Shown here: positions 9,404 through 17,277 of the stretch, piece by piece
Numbering within the stretch: the first letter of the stretch is position 1
Layout of the letters: each line of letters opens with the position of its first letter
Assembly: GCF_017357225.1 (NCBI RefSeq)
Contig: NZ_CP071605.1
Location: 186,001 to 250,000 of the forward strand
Direction of reading: 5' to 3'
Length of the DNA: 64,000 nt
From: Rhizobium binae
Lineage (GTDB): Bacteria > Pseudomonadota > Alphaproteobacteria > Rhizobiales > Rhizobiaceae
Notes under the pieces: generated by a model
The model's input: only the letters and a program-made list of their open reading frames with translations
The model's database searches: none
Told to the model about the DNA's origin: nothing
Position numbers and translations under genes: made by a program

Positions 9404-9773
9404 GGCGGCTCTTCCTCCCGTTCGGCCGTTGTCTTCGGCGAGATCGCGCTGCTCGTCGCCTTCTCTGTTGCAGCTGGCGGCGCGATCGGAATGCGTCCGA
9501 TCGAATTCAGATAGGTCTGCAACCTGCAGGTCAAGCCGGCTTGGCTGATCCGCAGATATTCGCGTTCAAACATCCGTACGATGCGGGACGTCCGAAGCCT
9601 TGTCCGTCCCGCTTTTGCTCCTGCGTTTTGTTCTTGTTATCGATACCGGTATCGGTAACAACGCCTATTTTTGTCGCATATGTCAAGTACTGCGTGTTTT
9701 CCTTTTTTTGGAAAAGAGCCTATGAATCTGGTGTTGGCCGCTGGCGAGGCAATTCGACTAAGGAATCGGTTCG
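9404..9773. promoter_or_regulatory. divergent promoter region between denD operon and lacI-type gene
   Basis: This 370-bp stretch holds no convincing gene. It separates the first codons of the leftward denD transport operon and the rightward LacI-type regulator, so both promoters should lie here. The main visible structure is the palindrome at 9634-9661. The DNA at 9630-9730 is more AT-rich than its surroundings, as expected for promoter DNA. Confidence 0.7.
9634..9661. promoter_or_regulatory. 28-bp palindrome, probable LacI-family operator
   Basis: Two 14-bp arms are mirror images except for one pair, centred on ACCGGT: the left half begins TTGTTAT and the right half ends GTAACAA. Length, symmetry and a central CpG-containing core fit a LacI/GntR-type operator. 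Its place between the denD operon and the LacI-type gene suggests it controls both. The binding protein is inferred from position. Confidence 0.75.
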
Positions 9774-10772
9774 ATGCGTAGATCCACATTGGAAGAGGTT
9801 GCCGCCGCGGCCGGCGTCAGTAAGATGACGGCATCGCGAGCCCTTCGCGGCGCGGCCGACGTTTCCAAAGAGACGCGCGAGAAAGTGCTTCAGCAGGCCG
9901 AGCGGCTGAGCTATGTCGGCAACCGGCTGGCGCTCTCGCTGTCGTCGCAGCGCACCAACCTCGTCGCTGTCGTCGTTCCCAGCATGTCCAACATCGTCTT
10001 TCCCGAGATGCTGGCGGGCATCTCGGCAGGATTGCGGGGATCCGGCATGCAGGCGGTGTTCGGCATCTCCGATTACGACATGGCGAAGGAGCGCGAGATC
10101 ATCCGCGACATGCTCTCCTGGCGGCCTGCCGCCATCATCGTCACAGGCCTCGACCAGCCGGTGGAGACAGTCAGAATGCTGCAAAATGCGGAGATCCCGG
10201 TGATCCAGCTGATGGACCTCGACGGCACGCCAATCGATTTCAACGTCGGGCTTTCACATGGCAAGGCGGGAGAGGAGATGGCAAGAGCTCTTTTGGCGGC
10301 CGGCCGGCGGCGGTTCGGCTATATCGGCAGCGCGATCGACAGAGACTTGCGGGCGGGCAAGCGGAAGGCCGGCTTTGAGAAGGCCTTGCGCGAAAGCGGC
10401 CTTTCCTTCGTGGATGAGCGGTTCAACGCCGCTTTTTCCTCGGTGGCTCACGGCAAGCGGCTGACGACGTCCATGCTCGCGGAGACGCGCGATCTCGATT
10501 GCATTTACTACTCCAACGACGACATGGCGACCGGCGGCGTCTTCGCATGCCTGGAACTAGGCGTTTCCATCCCTGCAGACATTCTGATTGCCGGGTTCAA
10601 TGGGCTTGACGTCGCCCGCGCCCTCCCCGTCAAGATTGCGACTTCGATCTCGCCGCGGCGTCAGATGGGGGAAGTCGCGGCAGCCCTTCTGCTCGCTGCG
10701 AGCAGAAGCGACGGAAATCCGCCTGCAGAAAAGATCATTGCTTTCGATCCCGAGATCACCGGCGTCGATTAG
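9774..10772 (+). CDS. LacI-family transcriptional regulator
   Basis: A 332-residue repressor. The N-terminal helix-turn-helix and hinge read TLEEVAAAAGVSKMTASRALRG and onward to the usual hinge helix, followed by a periplasmic-binding-protein-like sensor domain that would bind the operon's sugar or sugar acid. AAGGAA precedes the ATG at 9774. It is transcribed away from the denD transport operon and is very probably its regulator, acting at the palindrome between them. The sensor domain resembles the gluconate-type (GntR of LacI family) branch, so a sugar acid ligand is plausible. Confidence 0.92.
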   Translation: MRRSTLEEVAAAAGVSKMTASRALRGAADVSKETREKVLQQAERLSYVGNRLALSLSSQRTNLVAVVVPSMSNIVFPEMLAGISAGLRGSGMQAVFGISDYDMAKEREIIRDMLSWRPAAIIVTGLDQPVETVRMLQNAEIPVIQLMDLDGTPIDFNVGLSHGKAGEEMARALLAAGRRRFGYIGSAIDRDLRAGKRKAGFEKALRESGLSFVDERFNAAFSSVAHGKRLTTSMLAETRDLDCIYYSNDDMATGGVFACLELGVSIPADILIAGFNGLDVARALPVKIATSISPRRQMGEVAAALLLAASRSDGNPPAEKIIAFDPEITGVD

Positions 10773-11032
10773 GCTCCAGGAACTACCCGTCAACAAAGCC
10801 GCTCTATCCGATTGCGGGATGGCTGATGACGTCTCCGAGGGATACAGACGTCGTCTGGCGCCGAACATTGAAATAGCGCCAAGCTCGCATATCTGCCCCT
10901 ACAGTGCCGCAGACTTTCTGAAAGAGGTCCTCGATGAGCCGGTCCCGATTGCATGCCGCCGCGGCGATGCCGAAAACAATGTCCGCGGACGAATTGTCGC
11001 TCGATTGAACATAGCCTGAGATTGCAGGGGCA

Positions 11033-13321
11033 ATGCGGAATATGATCTTGAAAGACGCCCGGCGTTGGCAGGTTGCAGTGGCGGTGCTGTTCCTTTTCAC
11101 TGCAGTCACAGCTTCAGGCGCAGGCGCTACGCAGCAAGGGACGCCATCGGAAAGCCTATTCCTGGTTCAGGTCATCGTCCTCGTCGTCATAGGGCGGCTG
11201 CTCGGCGAATTCATGGTGCGGATCGGCCAGCCTTCCATCATGGGGCAGATCATCGGCGGTATTCTTCTCGGTCCTTCGGTCTTCGGCGCTCTGTGGCCGG
11301 ATCTTCAGCTTCAGTTATTTCCGACGGGCGAAGCGCAAAGGAGCATGACCAACGCCATCGCGCAGCTCGGCATCCTGTTTCTCCTGCTACTTGCCGGCAT
11401 GGAAACCGATCTCGGCCTGGCGCTTCGGCTGCGACGCGCCGCCTTCGGCGTCTCGTTGAGCGGCATTCTGATCCCGTTTGCCGCAGGTTTTGCTTTGGGC
11501 GAGCTTCTCCCCGCATGGCTTCTCCCCCATCCGGAAGCTCGCCTGGTGACGGCGCTCTTTCTGGGAACGGCGCTATCCATCTCGTCGGTCAAGATCGTCG
11601 CGTCGGTCGTTCGCGAGATGGATTTCATGCGCCGCAATATCGGCCAGCTGATCGTCGCATCGGCCATCATCGACGACACAGTCGGCTGGGTCATCATCGC
11701 CGTGACGTTCAGCCTCGCAGGACATGGTTCCGTCGATCCGTGGATCTTGACGAGAAGCATTGTGGGAACGCTCGCCTTCATGGCGTTCAGCTTTACGATC
11801 GGACGCCGCATCGTCTTCGAAATCATCCGGTCGACCAACGACAAATTCAAGAGCGATTTGCCGGTCCTCAGCGCCATCATCGCGATCATGGGCACGATGG
11901 CCATCATCACCTCCCTGATCGGTGTGCACACGGTTCTCGGTGCCTTCGTCGCCGGCATTCTCGTCGGTCAGTCGCCGATATTGACCCGCCAGATCGACAG
12001 TCAGCTCCGGGCGCTGACGACAGCCCTGTTCATGCCTGTGTTCTTCGGATTGACCGGGCTTGAAACCGATCTCGGCGTGCTCGGGGATCCTGCGATCCTT
12101 CTCCTGGCGCTCGGACTTATCCTTATTGCGAGCATCGGAAAGTTCGGCGGCGCATTTGCCGGGGCGAAGTTCGGTGGGTTTACCAATTCCGAAGCCGTTG
12201 CGCTCGGCTGCGGTATGAATGCCCGTGGCTCTACCGAAGTCATCGTCGCATCGATCGGTCTTTCGGTCGGCGTTCTCGATCAACGGCTGTTCTCCATCAT
12301 TGTCGCCATGGCTGTGGTGACCACGATGGCCATGCCGCCGACATTGCGCTGGGCTCTTGCAAGGCTGCCGATGCGGGAAGAGGAGCGCAATCGTCTCGCA
12401 CGCCAGGAATTCGAGCAGCAAAGCTTCCTTTCGAAATTCGAGCGGATTCTTCTTGCGGTGGATAGTTCGGCCAGCAGCGATCTTGCGACCCGCATCGCCG
12501 GGTATTTTGCCGCCCTGAGGAAGATGCCTATCACCGTATTGCATATCAATAGCCAGGATCACGGTGCGGACAGGGAAGCTGGCGCATACCAGGCCCGGCA
12601 ACCGGGCAGGACCGACGGTACGTCGCTCGCCGAGCAGGTGAAGGAAAGTGCGCAACGAACCGTCGGTCGCCTGAACAGTCCGGAGGACACCAGCGATGGC
12701 GACGTTCACATAATGACCGCGGCCACGAGTGGGGATCTCAAGGCCCTGCTTGCCGAGGGCGCCGAAAAAGGCCACGACATGCTCTTTGTCGGCATCGAGC
12801 CCACCGCCGCTCCGGAGGGTGGTTTTGACAAGAAAATCTCGGTGATGAGCAAATCGTTCAAAGGAACGACCGCCATCTGTTCGCAACGCGGCTCCCTGCC
12901 GGATGATGACGGCAAGCTGCGCATTCTGGTGCCGATCAGCGGCACGGAACGCTCGACGCGGGCGGCGGAATTTGCACTGGTTATCGCCAAGGCGAGCGGC
13001 GCGAAGGTTGCTGCCCTCTACATTCGTGAACCGCAGCAGGCATCGCTGGCCCCGCGCGTGAGCGATATAGCCAACCCGCATCTGGCCGCATTCAGGAGAA
13101 TCGACGAGATAGCCAGCTACAACGACATCTCGGTGGAAAAGATCACCGAGTCGAGCGGCGCACCCGATCTGTCGATCCTGCGCCAGGCGCGCAGGGGCAG
13201 GTTCAACCTGATCATCCTCGGGGTCAGTCGGCGGGCCGGCGAAACACTATCCTATGGGCTGATCGCCGATAATTTGCTCGAGGCCGCCGACCGCTCCTTC
13301 ATTCTTGTCGAAACCGAGTGA
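11033..13321 (+). CDS. CPA2-family cation:proton antiporter with universal-stress domain
   Basis: A 762-residue protein. Residues about 40-430 form a Na+/H+-exchanger (CPA2/KefB-like) membrane domain with about 12 spans, including the acidic pair in ASAIIDDTVG that carries protons and cations. The C-terminal 330 residues are soluble and contain UspA-like folds (FERILLAVDSS near 465 and LRILVPISGTERSTRAAEFA near 640). The N terminus looks like a signal peptide (AVLFLFTAVTASGAGA) before the first exchanger helix. No KTN/RCK domain is visible; the Usp domains may take the regulatory part. It stands alone, and a 260-bp region upstream shows no gene. Confidence 0.9.
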   Translation: MRNMILKDARRWQVAVAVLFLFTAVTASGAGATQQGTPSESLFLVQVIVLVVIGRLLGEFMVRIGQPSIMGQIIGGILLGPSVFGALWPDLQLQLFPTGEAQRSMTNAIAQLGILFLLLLAGMETDLGLALRLRRAAFGVSLSGILIPFAAGFALGELLPAWLLPHPEARLVTALFLGTALSISSVKIVASVVREMDFMRRNIGQLIVASAIIDDTVGWVIIAVTFSLAGHGSVDPWILTRSIVGTLAFMAFSFTIGRRIVFEIIRSTNDKFKSDLPVLSAIIAIMGTMAIITSLIGVHTVLGAFVAGILVGQSPILTRQIDSQLRALTTALFMPVFFGLTGLETDLGVLGDPAILLLALGLILIASIGKFGGAFAGAKFGGFTNSEAVALGCGMNARGSTEVIVASIGLSVGVLDQRLFSIIVAMAVVTTMAMPPTLRWALARLPMREEERNRLARQEFEQQSFLSKFERILLAVDSSASSDLATRIAGYFAALRKMPITVLHINSQDHGADREAGAYQARQPGRTDGTSLAEQVKESAQRTVGRLNSPEDTSDGDVHIMTAATSGDLKALLAEGAEKGHDMLFVGIEPTAAPEGGFDKKISVMSKSFKGTTAICSQRGSLPDDDGKLRILVPISGTERSTRAAEFALVIAKASGAKVAALYIREPQQASLAPRVSDIANPHLAAFRRIDEIASYNDISVEKITESSGAPDLSILRQARRGRFNLIILGVSRRAGETLSYGLIADNLLEAADRSFILVETE

Positions 13322-13335
13322 TCGCAACGCCTCTT

Positions 13336-13803
13336 TCATTGGCTTCTGCCGAGCTGTTTTGCAAGATCTGCAAGCATCGCGACCTGCCCCTTGAGAAGCT
13401 TGCTCTCAGCCTCTGCGGTGGGAAACCACCCGGCGCGGTCGACTTCGGGAAAATTCTGGAACCGGCCCGATCGCGGCGGCCATTCGAGCTGGAACTCTGA
13501 ACTGCGCACCGTCTCGACATCAACCTCCGCCTCCACCGACCAGACAACCACAACTTTTCCACCCGGTTGGCGATATTCGCCGAGGGGGGCGAAGGCCCCC
13601 TCAATTTCCACGCCGAGCTCTTCCCGCGCCTCCCGGATTGCTGCCGACAATTCGTCTTCACCGGGTTCGATCAATCCCTTCGGAATCGACCAGGCGCCCT
13701 CGTCCTTCTTCGCCCAGAATGGACCTCCGGGATGGACGAGCAGGACCTCAGGCCCCGACTCCAAAAGGCGGTAGATGAGAAGTCCGGCGCTACGGACCGG
13801 CAT
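13336..13803 (-). CDS. Nudix hydrolase
   Basis: A 155-residue Nudix protein. The Nudix box fits perfectly: GLIEPGE, then REAREELGV at residues 43-65, with the WSIPKG lead-in typical of diadenosine-polyphosphate or NTP pyrophosphohydrolases. The frame is open upstream, but MPVRSAGLLIYR at 13803 is the family's usual N terminus, so I start there. It converges on the antiporter gene, with only 14 bp between the two stops. The substrate is a nucleoside diphosphate derivative of unknown identity. Confidence 0.88.
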   Translation of the reverse strand: MPVRSAGLLIYRLLESGPEVLLVHPGGPFWAKKDEGAWSIPKGLIEPGEDELSAAIREAREELGVEIEGAFAPLGEYRQPGGKVVVVWSVEAEVDVETVRSSEFQLEWPPRSGRFQNFPEVDRAGWFPTAEAESKLLKGQVAMLADLAKQLGRSQ

Positions 13804-13907
13804 CGGCAACTCCCGGCACCCGGCATGATGTGGCCTTGTCCGCGATGACAACTTTCCACGTCGTGGCGCGTTAGAGGTGACAGTCGCACAGATGCGCGGA
13901 GTATACC

Positions 13908-14729
13908 ATGCCCAAAGGATTTCGTTTCGACCTGCTTGCAAAGAGCGGCTATGTGGCGCGCGGCGTCGTGTTCCTGCTTGTCGCGGGGCTGGCCCTGTTC
14001 TCCGGCATTGCCGGTGGAAGGCCGGAAACGAAGTCGGCGCTTTCGACGCTGCTCGCACAGCCTTTCGGCCGCGTCTGGGTGGGATTGATAGGCATCGGCC
14101 TTCTCGGTTTCGTTGCCTGGCGGCTGGCCCAGTCCCTAGCCGATTCCGACGGGCATGGCACCGGCACCAAGGCGGTCGCCATCCGCACGGTTCTCTTCGG
14201 CAGCGCCGTCGTCTACCTCGGGCTTGCCGGATACGCGCTGGCCCACGCGTTTTTTACGGGCGGCGGAAGCCAAGGTGCGGGTGAGAAGGGATTGGCCCAA
14301 TGGATCATGTCGCAGCCGTTCGGCGCCTATCTCGCCGTCGCCGTCGGCCTCGGCTTCATCATCGGCGGGATCGGGACGGCAGCCAAGGGCATCACCAGGA
14401 AATTCGAGCGCTATCTCAGGCTCGCCGACGCCAGCGGCGTGGTAACCACGGTCTGTGTCTACGGCCTCGTCGCCCGCGGCGTCGTCTTCGTGATCACAGG
14501 AATCTTCTTCGCCTATGCGGGTTTTCGCGTTGACCCGCAACAGGCGGGCAGCATGGCGGATGCGCTTGAATGGGTTAGAAAGCTTCCCTTCGGCGCGGTC
14601 CTTTATATCGCCGTCGCGGTCGGACTGGCGGCCTTCGGGATCTATAACCTCGTGGAGGCGCGCTATCGCATCGTGCGCAGCCCATCCCTTGCCGACGTCA
14701 AACATTCGATCCCGACAGTCGGCCACTAG
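13908..14729 (+). CDS. DUF1206 membrane protein
   Basis: A 273-residue inner-membrane protein built from three internal repeats of about 80 residues, each with two membrane helices and a conserved G(Y/L)VARGVVF-like start: KSGYVARGVVFLL, the AIRTVLFGSAVVYLGLAGYA segment and VYGLVARGVVFVITG. This triple repeat is the DUF1206 signature. The biochemical role is unknown; in alphaproteobacteria such genes are often stress-linked. The upstream Nudix gene is divergent. Confidence 0.88.
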   Translation: MPKGFRFDLLAKSGYVARGVVFLLVAGLALFSGIAGGRPETKSALSTLLAQPFGRVWVGLIGIGLLGFVAWRLAQSLADSDGHGTGTKAVAIRTVLFGSAVVYLGLAGYALAHAFFTGGGSQGAGEKGLAQWIMSQPFGAYLAVAVGLGFIIGGIGTAAKGITRKFERYLRLADASGVVTTVCVYGLVARGVVFVITGIFFAYAGFRVDPQQAGSMADALEWVRKLPFGAVLYIAVAVGLAAFGIYNLVEARYRIVRSPSLADVKHSIPTVGH

Positions 14730-14776
14730 CGAAAACGCCGACTTTCCAACCGGGCGAGCTGCGCCATCTCTGTCAG

Positions 14777-15274
14777 ATGATTTATTTCACCGGCGATACC
14801 CACTTTGCAGATTCGCGCGTCCTTCGCATCGACCGACGCCCCTTCCCCGACATGGCCTCGCATGACGTGACGCTGATCCAGAACTGGAACGAAATTGTTG
14901 GTCCGCAGGACGACATCTGGCACCTCGGCGACGTCATGTCCTTCCGCGGCGGGGACTGCGATCAGCTGCTTTCGATGCTGAACGGGCGCAAGCACCTCAT
15001 CGTCGGGAATAATGATCCGTCGACGACGACGGAGGCGACGGGATGGGCAAGCGTTCAGCACTACAAGGAGATGATGCTGGACGATCATCTGCTGATCCTG
15101 TGCCACTACCCGTTCCGCACCTGGAACAAGATGGGCAAGAAATCGATCAATCTGCACGGACATTCGCATGGCCGTCTGAAGCCCCTGCCCCGCCAGTACG
15201 ATGTCGGCGTCGATGCGCAGGGCCTCAGGCCGGTGTCGCTGGACGCCTTGTTGTCAACGAAGAGCGGGCTGTGA
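14777..15274 (+). CDS. metallophosphoesterase
   Basis: A small calcineurin-like phosphoesterase of 165 residues. The metal ligands are all visible: GDTH (Asp7, His9), HLGD (Asp52), GNND (about 77-80), CHYP (His110) and GHSHG (His129, His131). Proteins of this compact type act on phosphodiesters or cyclic nucleotides, and the substrate here is unknown. It starts 48 bp after the DUF1206 gene and may be cotranscribed with it. Confidence 0.9.
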   Translation: MIYFTGDTHFADSRVLRIDRRPFPDMASHDVTLIQNWNEIVGPQDDIWHLGDVMSFRGGDCDQLLSMLNGRKHLIVGNNDPSTTTEATGWASVQHYKEMMLDDHLLILCHYPFRTWNKMGKKSINLHGHSHGRLKPLPRQYDVGVDAQGLRPVSLDALLSTKSGL

Positions 15275-15419
15275 TCCGCCGTATCGAGAACGTTCGGCGT
15301 TGGGAAACCGTCAAGGCCGCGGCGTTCTCCTTGCCGAGGCGCCGAAATAGGATGACCTGGCCGGTGGCCGCCATTTGCTTTATCGCGAGCGAGAGGTTTG
15401 ATCGCATGACTGGAAACGG

Positions 15420-15953
15420 ATGGACAGCATGGGCTGGCAGGACGAGATGAAGGCCTGGTTCTCTTCGCTGAAGCCTGTCCGGCCGGTCGAGATGATCGGC
15501 TTGTGGAGGGGAGCGGGTATTCCGTCGGATCACCCGTTCGACGGCGTCCTCGAGAATCTTGGCTGGTTCGGCAAGCGGTTTCACGCGGACATGCGCGCGG
15601 ACGCCCTCCTCTTTCAGTGGCGAGCGGATCGGCTGGTGGCCATCGAACCCGGCTTTTTCCCAATCAGGCTCGCCATTAAAGCCGCACCGTTCGGGCGCAC
15701 AAGGATCGCCCGGACGTGGCTTTTTTACCTGCAGAAGGCATTGCGCGCGAGGGGCAGGACCGCGTCGCTTGCGCTTCAGCCCTCGGGGGAGGGCGCTACT
15801 GCGGCAATGAGTTACGACCGGCAGCCGATCATCGATTACTTTCGCAGGATGAATGGGCAGGAGCTGGCCGGCATGATGTGTATTGAAGGCGACGCCCGTC
15901 GTTATTTCTTCAAGCTGCGAAGAATCGATGCCACCGCGGCGACGGAGGGATAA
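15420..15953 (+). CDS. GXWXG/DUF4334 domain protein
   Basis: A 177-residue cytoplasmic protein with an N-terminal GXWXG domain (MIGLWRGAGIPSDHP, then LGWFGKRFH) and a C-terminal DUF4334 domain (AAMSYDRQPIIDYFRRMNG and ending in YFFKLRR). The domain pair is widespread in bacteria; the biochemical role is not known. It lies between the phosphoesterase gene and a small exported protein gene, all in the same direction but with gaps over 100 bp. Confidence 0.82.
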   Translation: MDSMGWQDEMKAWFSSLKPVRPVEMIGLWRGAGIPSDHPFDGVLENLGWFGKRFHADMRADALLFQWRADRLVAIEPGFFPIRLAIKAAPFGRTRIARTWLFYLQKALRARGRTASLALQPSGEGATAAMSYDRQPIIDYFRRMNGQELAGMMCIEGDARRYFFKLRRIDATAATEG

Positions 15954-16004
15954 GTCAGGAAGCGGACGGCCTTTGACGCGCGCGGCAAAAAGGATCCGAC
16001 GCCG

Positions 16005-16030
16005 GGAACAATCTGCCATGCTGCCCTGTT
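16005..16030 (+). promoter_or_regulatory. candidate EcfG/RpoE2-type promoter
   Basis: GGAAC at 16005-16009, 17 bases, then TGTT at 16027-16030, ending 28 bp before the small exported protein gene. This fits the alphaproteobacterial general-stress promoter pattern as I remember it (GGAAC, then 18-19 bases, then TT). One base of the -10 element differs from CGTT. Confidence 0.4.
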
Positions 16031-16058
16031 GTTCGGAGACGCAAACTCGGGGGCCACC

Positions 16059-16574
16059 ATGCGTACGATTCTGATCGCAACTTTGCTCTTGCTGCCTTGT
16101 CTGCCCGTCGCAGCAATGGCGTCGGACGGTTTTTTGCAGTCCTTGGCCGGCGACTGGAGCGGGACTGGAAAGGTGCTTACCCGGATTGGCGGCACGAACC
16201 TGAATGTTACCTGCACCCTCCGATCGGATGCGAGCGCATCGATCGTTTCGATGAACGGGAAGTGTCGCGGCCTCGCGGTTTTCACCAAAACCTTCTCGGC
16301 GACCGTCAAGTCTGCCGGTGAGCGTTATACCGGCAATTACATCGGGCCGTCAGGACTGCCGTCGAAGCTTGCAGGCACAAGGAAAGGGACTGGCCTCAAC
16401 CTGCGTGTGACCTGGGCGCGGCTGGTCAACGGTGATCGAGACGCAGTTTTGATGATCGAGAAAGTCGGGCAGGACCGGCTTCGACTGCAGACGGTCGACC
16501 AAGATCCTGCTTCCGGCCAGTCGGTGGTGACCAGTCGCATCGATTTGCAGCGGCCCTCGACGGCAGAAAGATAG
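16059..16574 (+). CDS. small exported protein of unknown function
   Basis: A 171-residue protein with a clear signal peptide (MRTILIATLLLLPCLPVAAMAS) and a small beta-rich mature domain that begins LAGDWSGTGKV. It has two cysteines (CTLR and GKCRG), which could form a disulfide in the periplasm. The start at 16059 is chosen because the signal peptide begins there; a longer frame from 16029 adds only polar residues. The WSGTG opening resembles periplasmic lipocalin-like proteins, but I do not recognise the family. A stress-type promoter candidate lies 29 bp upstream. Confidence 0.75.
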   Translation: MRTILIATLLLLPCLPVAAMASDGFLQSLAGDWSGTGKVLTRIGGTNLNVTCTLRSDASASIVSMNGKCRGLAVFTKTFSATVKSAGERYTGNYIGPSGLPSKLAGTRKGTGLNLRVTWARLVNGDRDAVLMIEKVGQDRLRLQTVDQDPASGQSVVTSRIDLQRPSTAER

Positions 16575-16649
16575 GCCGCGCGCCGAAAACCGCTCACACT
16601 TTTCGGCATCATTCTCTAGCGGCGCAACATTACGATCGCTGTCTTGGTT

Positions 16650-16835
16650 TCAGTTCTTTTTGGCGTGGCGGTCGCCGCGATCGCCTTCTCCGGACCTCGC
16701 ATCATTCTTCGCCTTGCGCCGCTTGTCGGCCGAGAGCGAGCGGCCCACGTCCGCCGACTCGGTGAAGCGGCCCTGATCGTCGCGGCGGACGTAGCGCTTG
16801 TCAGTACCCGTATCGATGAGCTCACGTTTGGACAT
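16650..16835 (-). CDS. small conserved basic protein
   Basis: A 61-residue, highly charged protein starting MSKRELIDTGTDKRYVRRD, with a C-terminal Lys/Arg/Asp-rich tail. Such short proteins recur in Rhizobiales; no function is known. The ATG at 16835 has AGGAG at a good distance. It lies downstream of the receiver gene in the same direction with a 72-bp gap. Confidence 0.7.
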   Translation of the reverse strand: MSKRELIDTGTDKRYVRRDDQGRFTESADVGRSLSADKRRKAKNDARSGEGDRGDRHAKKN

Positions 16836-16907
16836 GATGTTCTCCTGCTGTTGGAGCAGGCAAAACGCACGAGTTTCCAAAAGGATGCATTGGCCTCGGT
16901 TCACGGA

Positions 16908-17264
16908 TCAGGCGGCCATTCTGACGAGCGTCTCGCAGAGCTGCCGGCTATCGTAAGGCTTGGCGAAGAAAACGCCACGCTCGGGCAATTCATCCTTGTG
17001 CGGCTGCTTCATGCCGGAGACGATGATGATTTCGACGGGTGGCCAGCGATCGCGGACGGCCTTTGCGAGTTTCAAACCGTCCATGCTTCCCGGCATGTCG
17101 ATGTCTGTCAACAGGATCCGAATGCCGGGCACGCTTTCGAAGAGAACGAGAGCTTCATCGGCACTGCGTGCTTCGAGCGCCTCCAGGCCCGCATCCTCGA
17201 CGATACCAACCGCCATCATCAGCAGCAGAGCTTCGTCCTCGACCACGACTACCTTGGTTTTCAT
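16908..17264 (-). CDS. single-domain response regulator
   Basis: A 118-residue stand-alone receiver: acidic pocket VVEDE at residues 8-11, phospho-acceptor Asp54 in LLTDIDMPG, Ser in IIVSG, and Lys in FAKPYD. It has no output domain, so it acts by phosphotransfer or protein contact. The start at 17264 is where the receiver fold begins. The upstream neighbour, only 13 bp away in the same direction, is an HWE-type sensor kinase, its likely partner. Confidence 0.92.
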   Translation of the reverse strand: MKTKVVVVEDEALLLMMAVGIVEDAGLEALEARSADEALVLFESVPGIRILLTDIDMPGSMDGLKLAKAVRDRWPPVEIIIVSGMKQPHKDELPERGVFFAKPYDSRQLCETLVRMAA

Positions 17265-17277
17265 GTTCCGCTCGCAT

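Noticed and set aside
10804..11032. Possible small genes before the antiporter on either strand
   Set aside because: No ribosome-binding site, no recognisable motif, and overlap with the antiporter start.
11573..13081. 502-codon minus-strand frame across the CPA2 antiporter
   Set aside because: It is antisense to the antiporter; composition is Arg/His/Asp-rich with no membrane or domain pattern.
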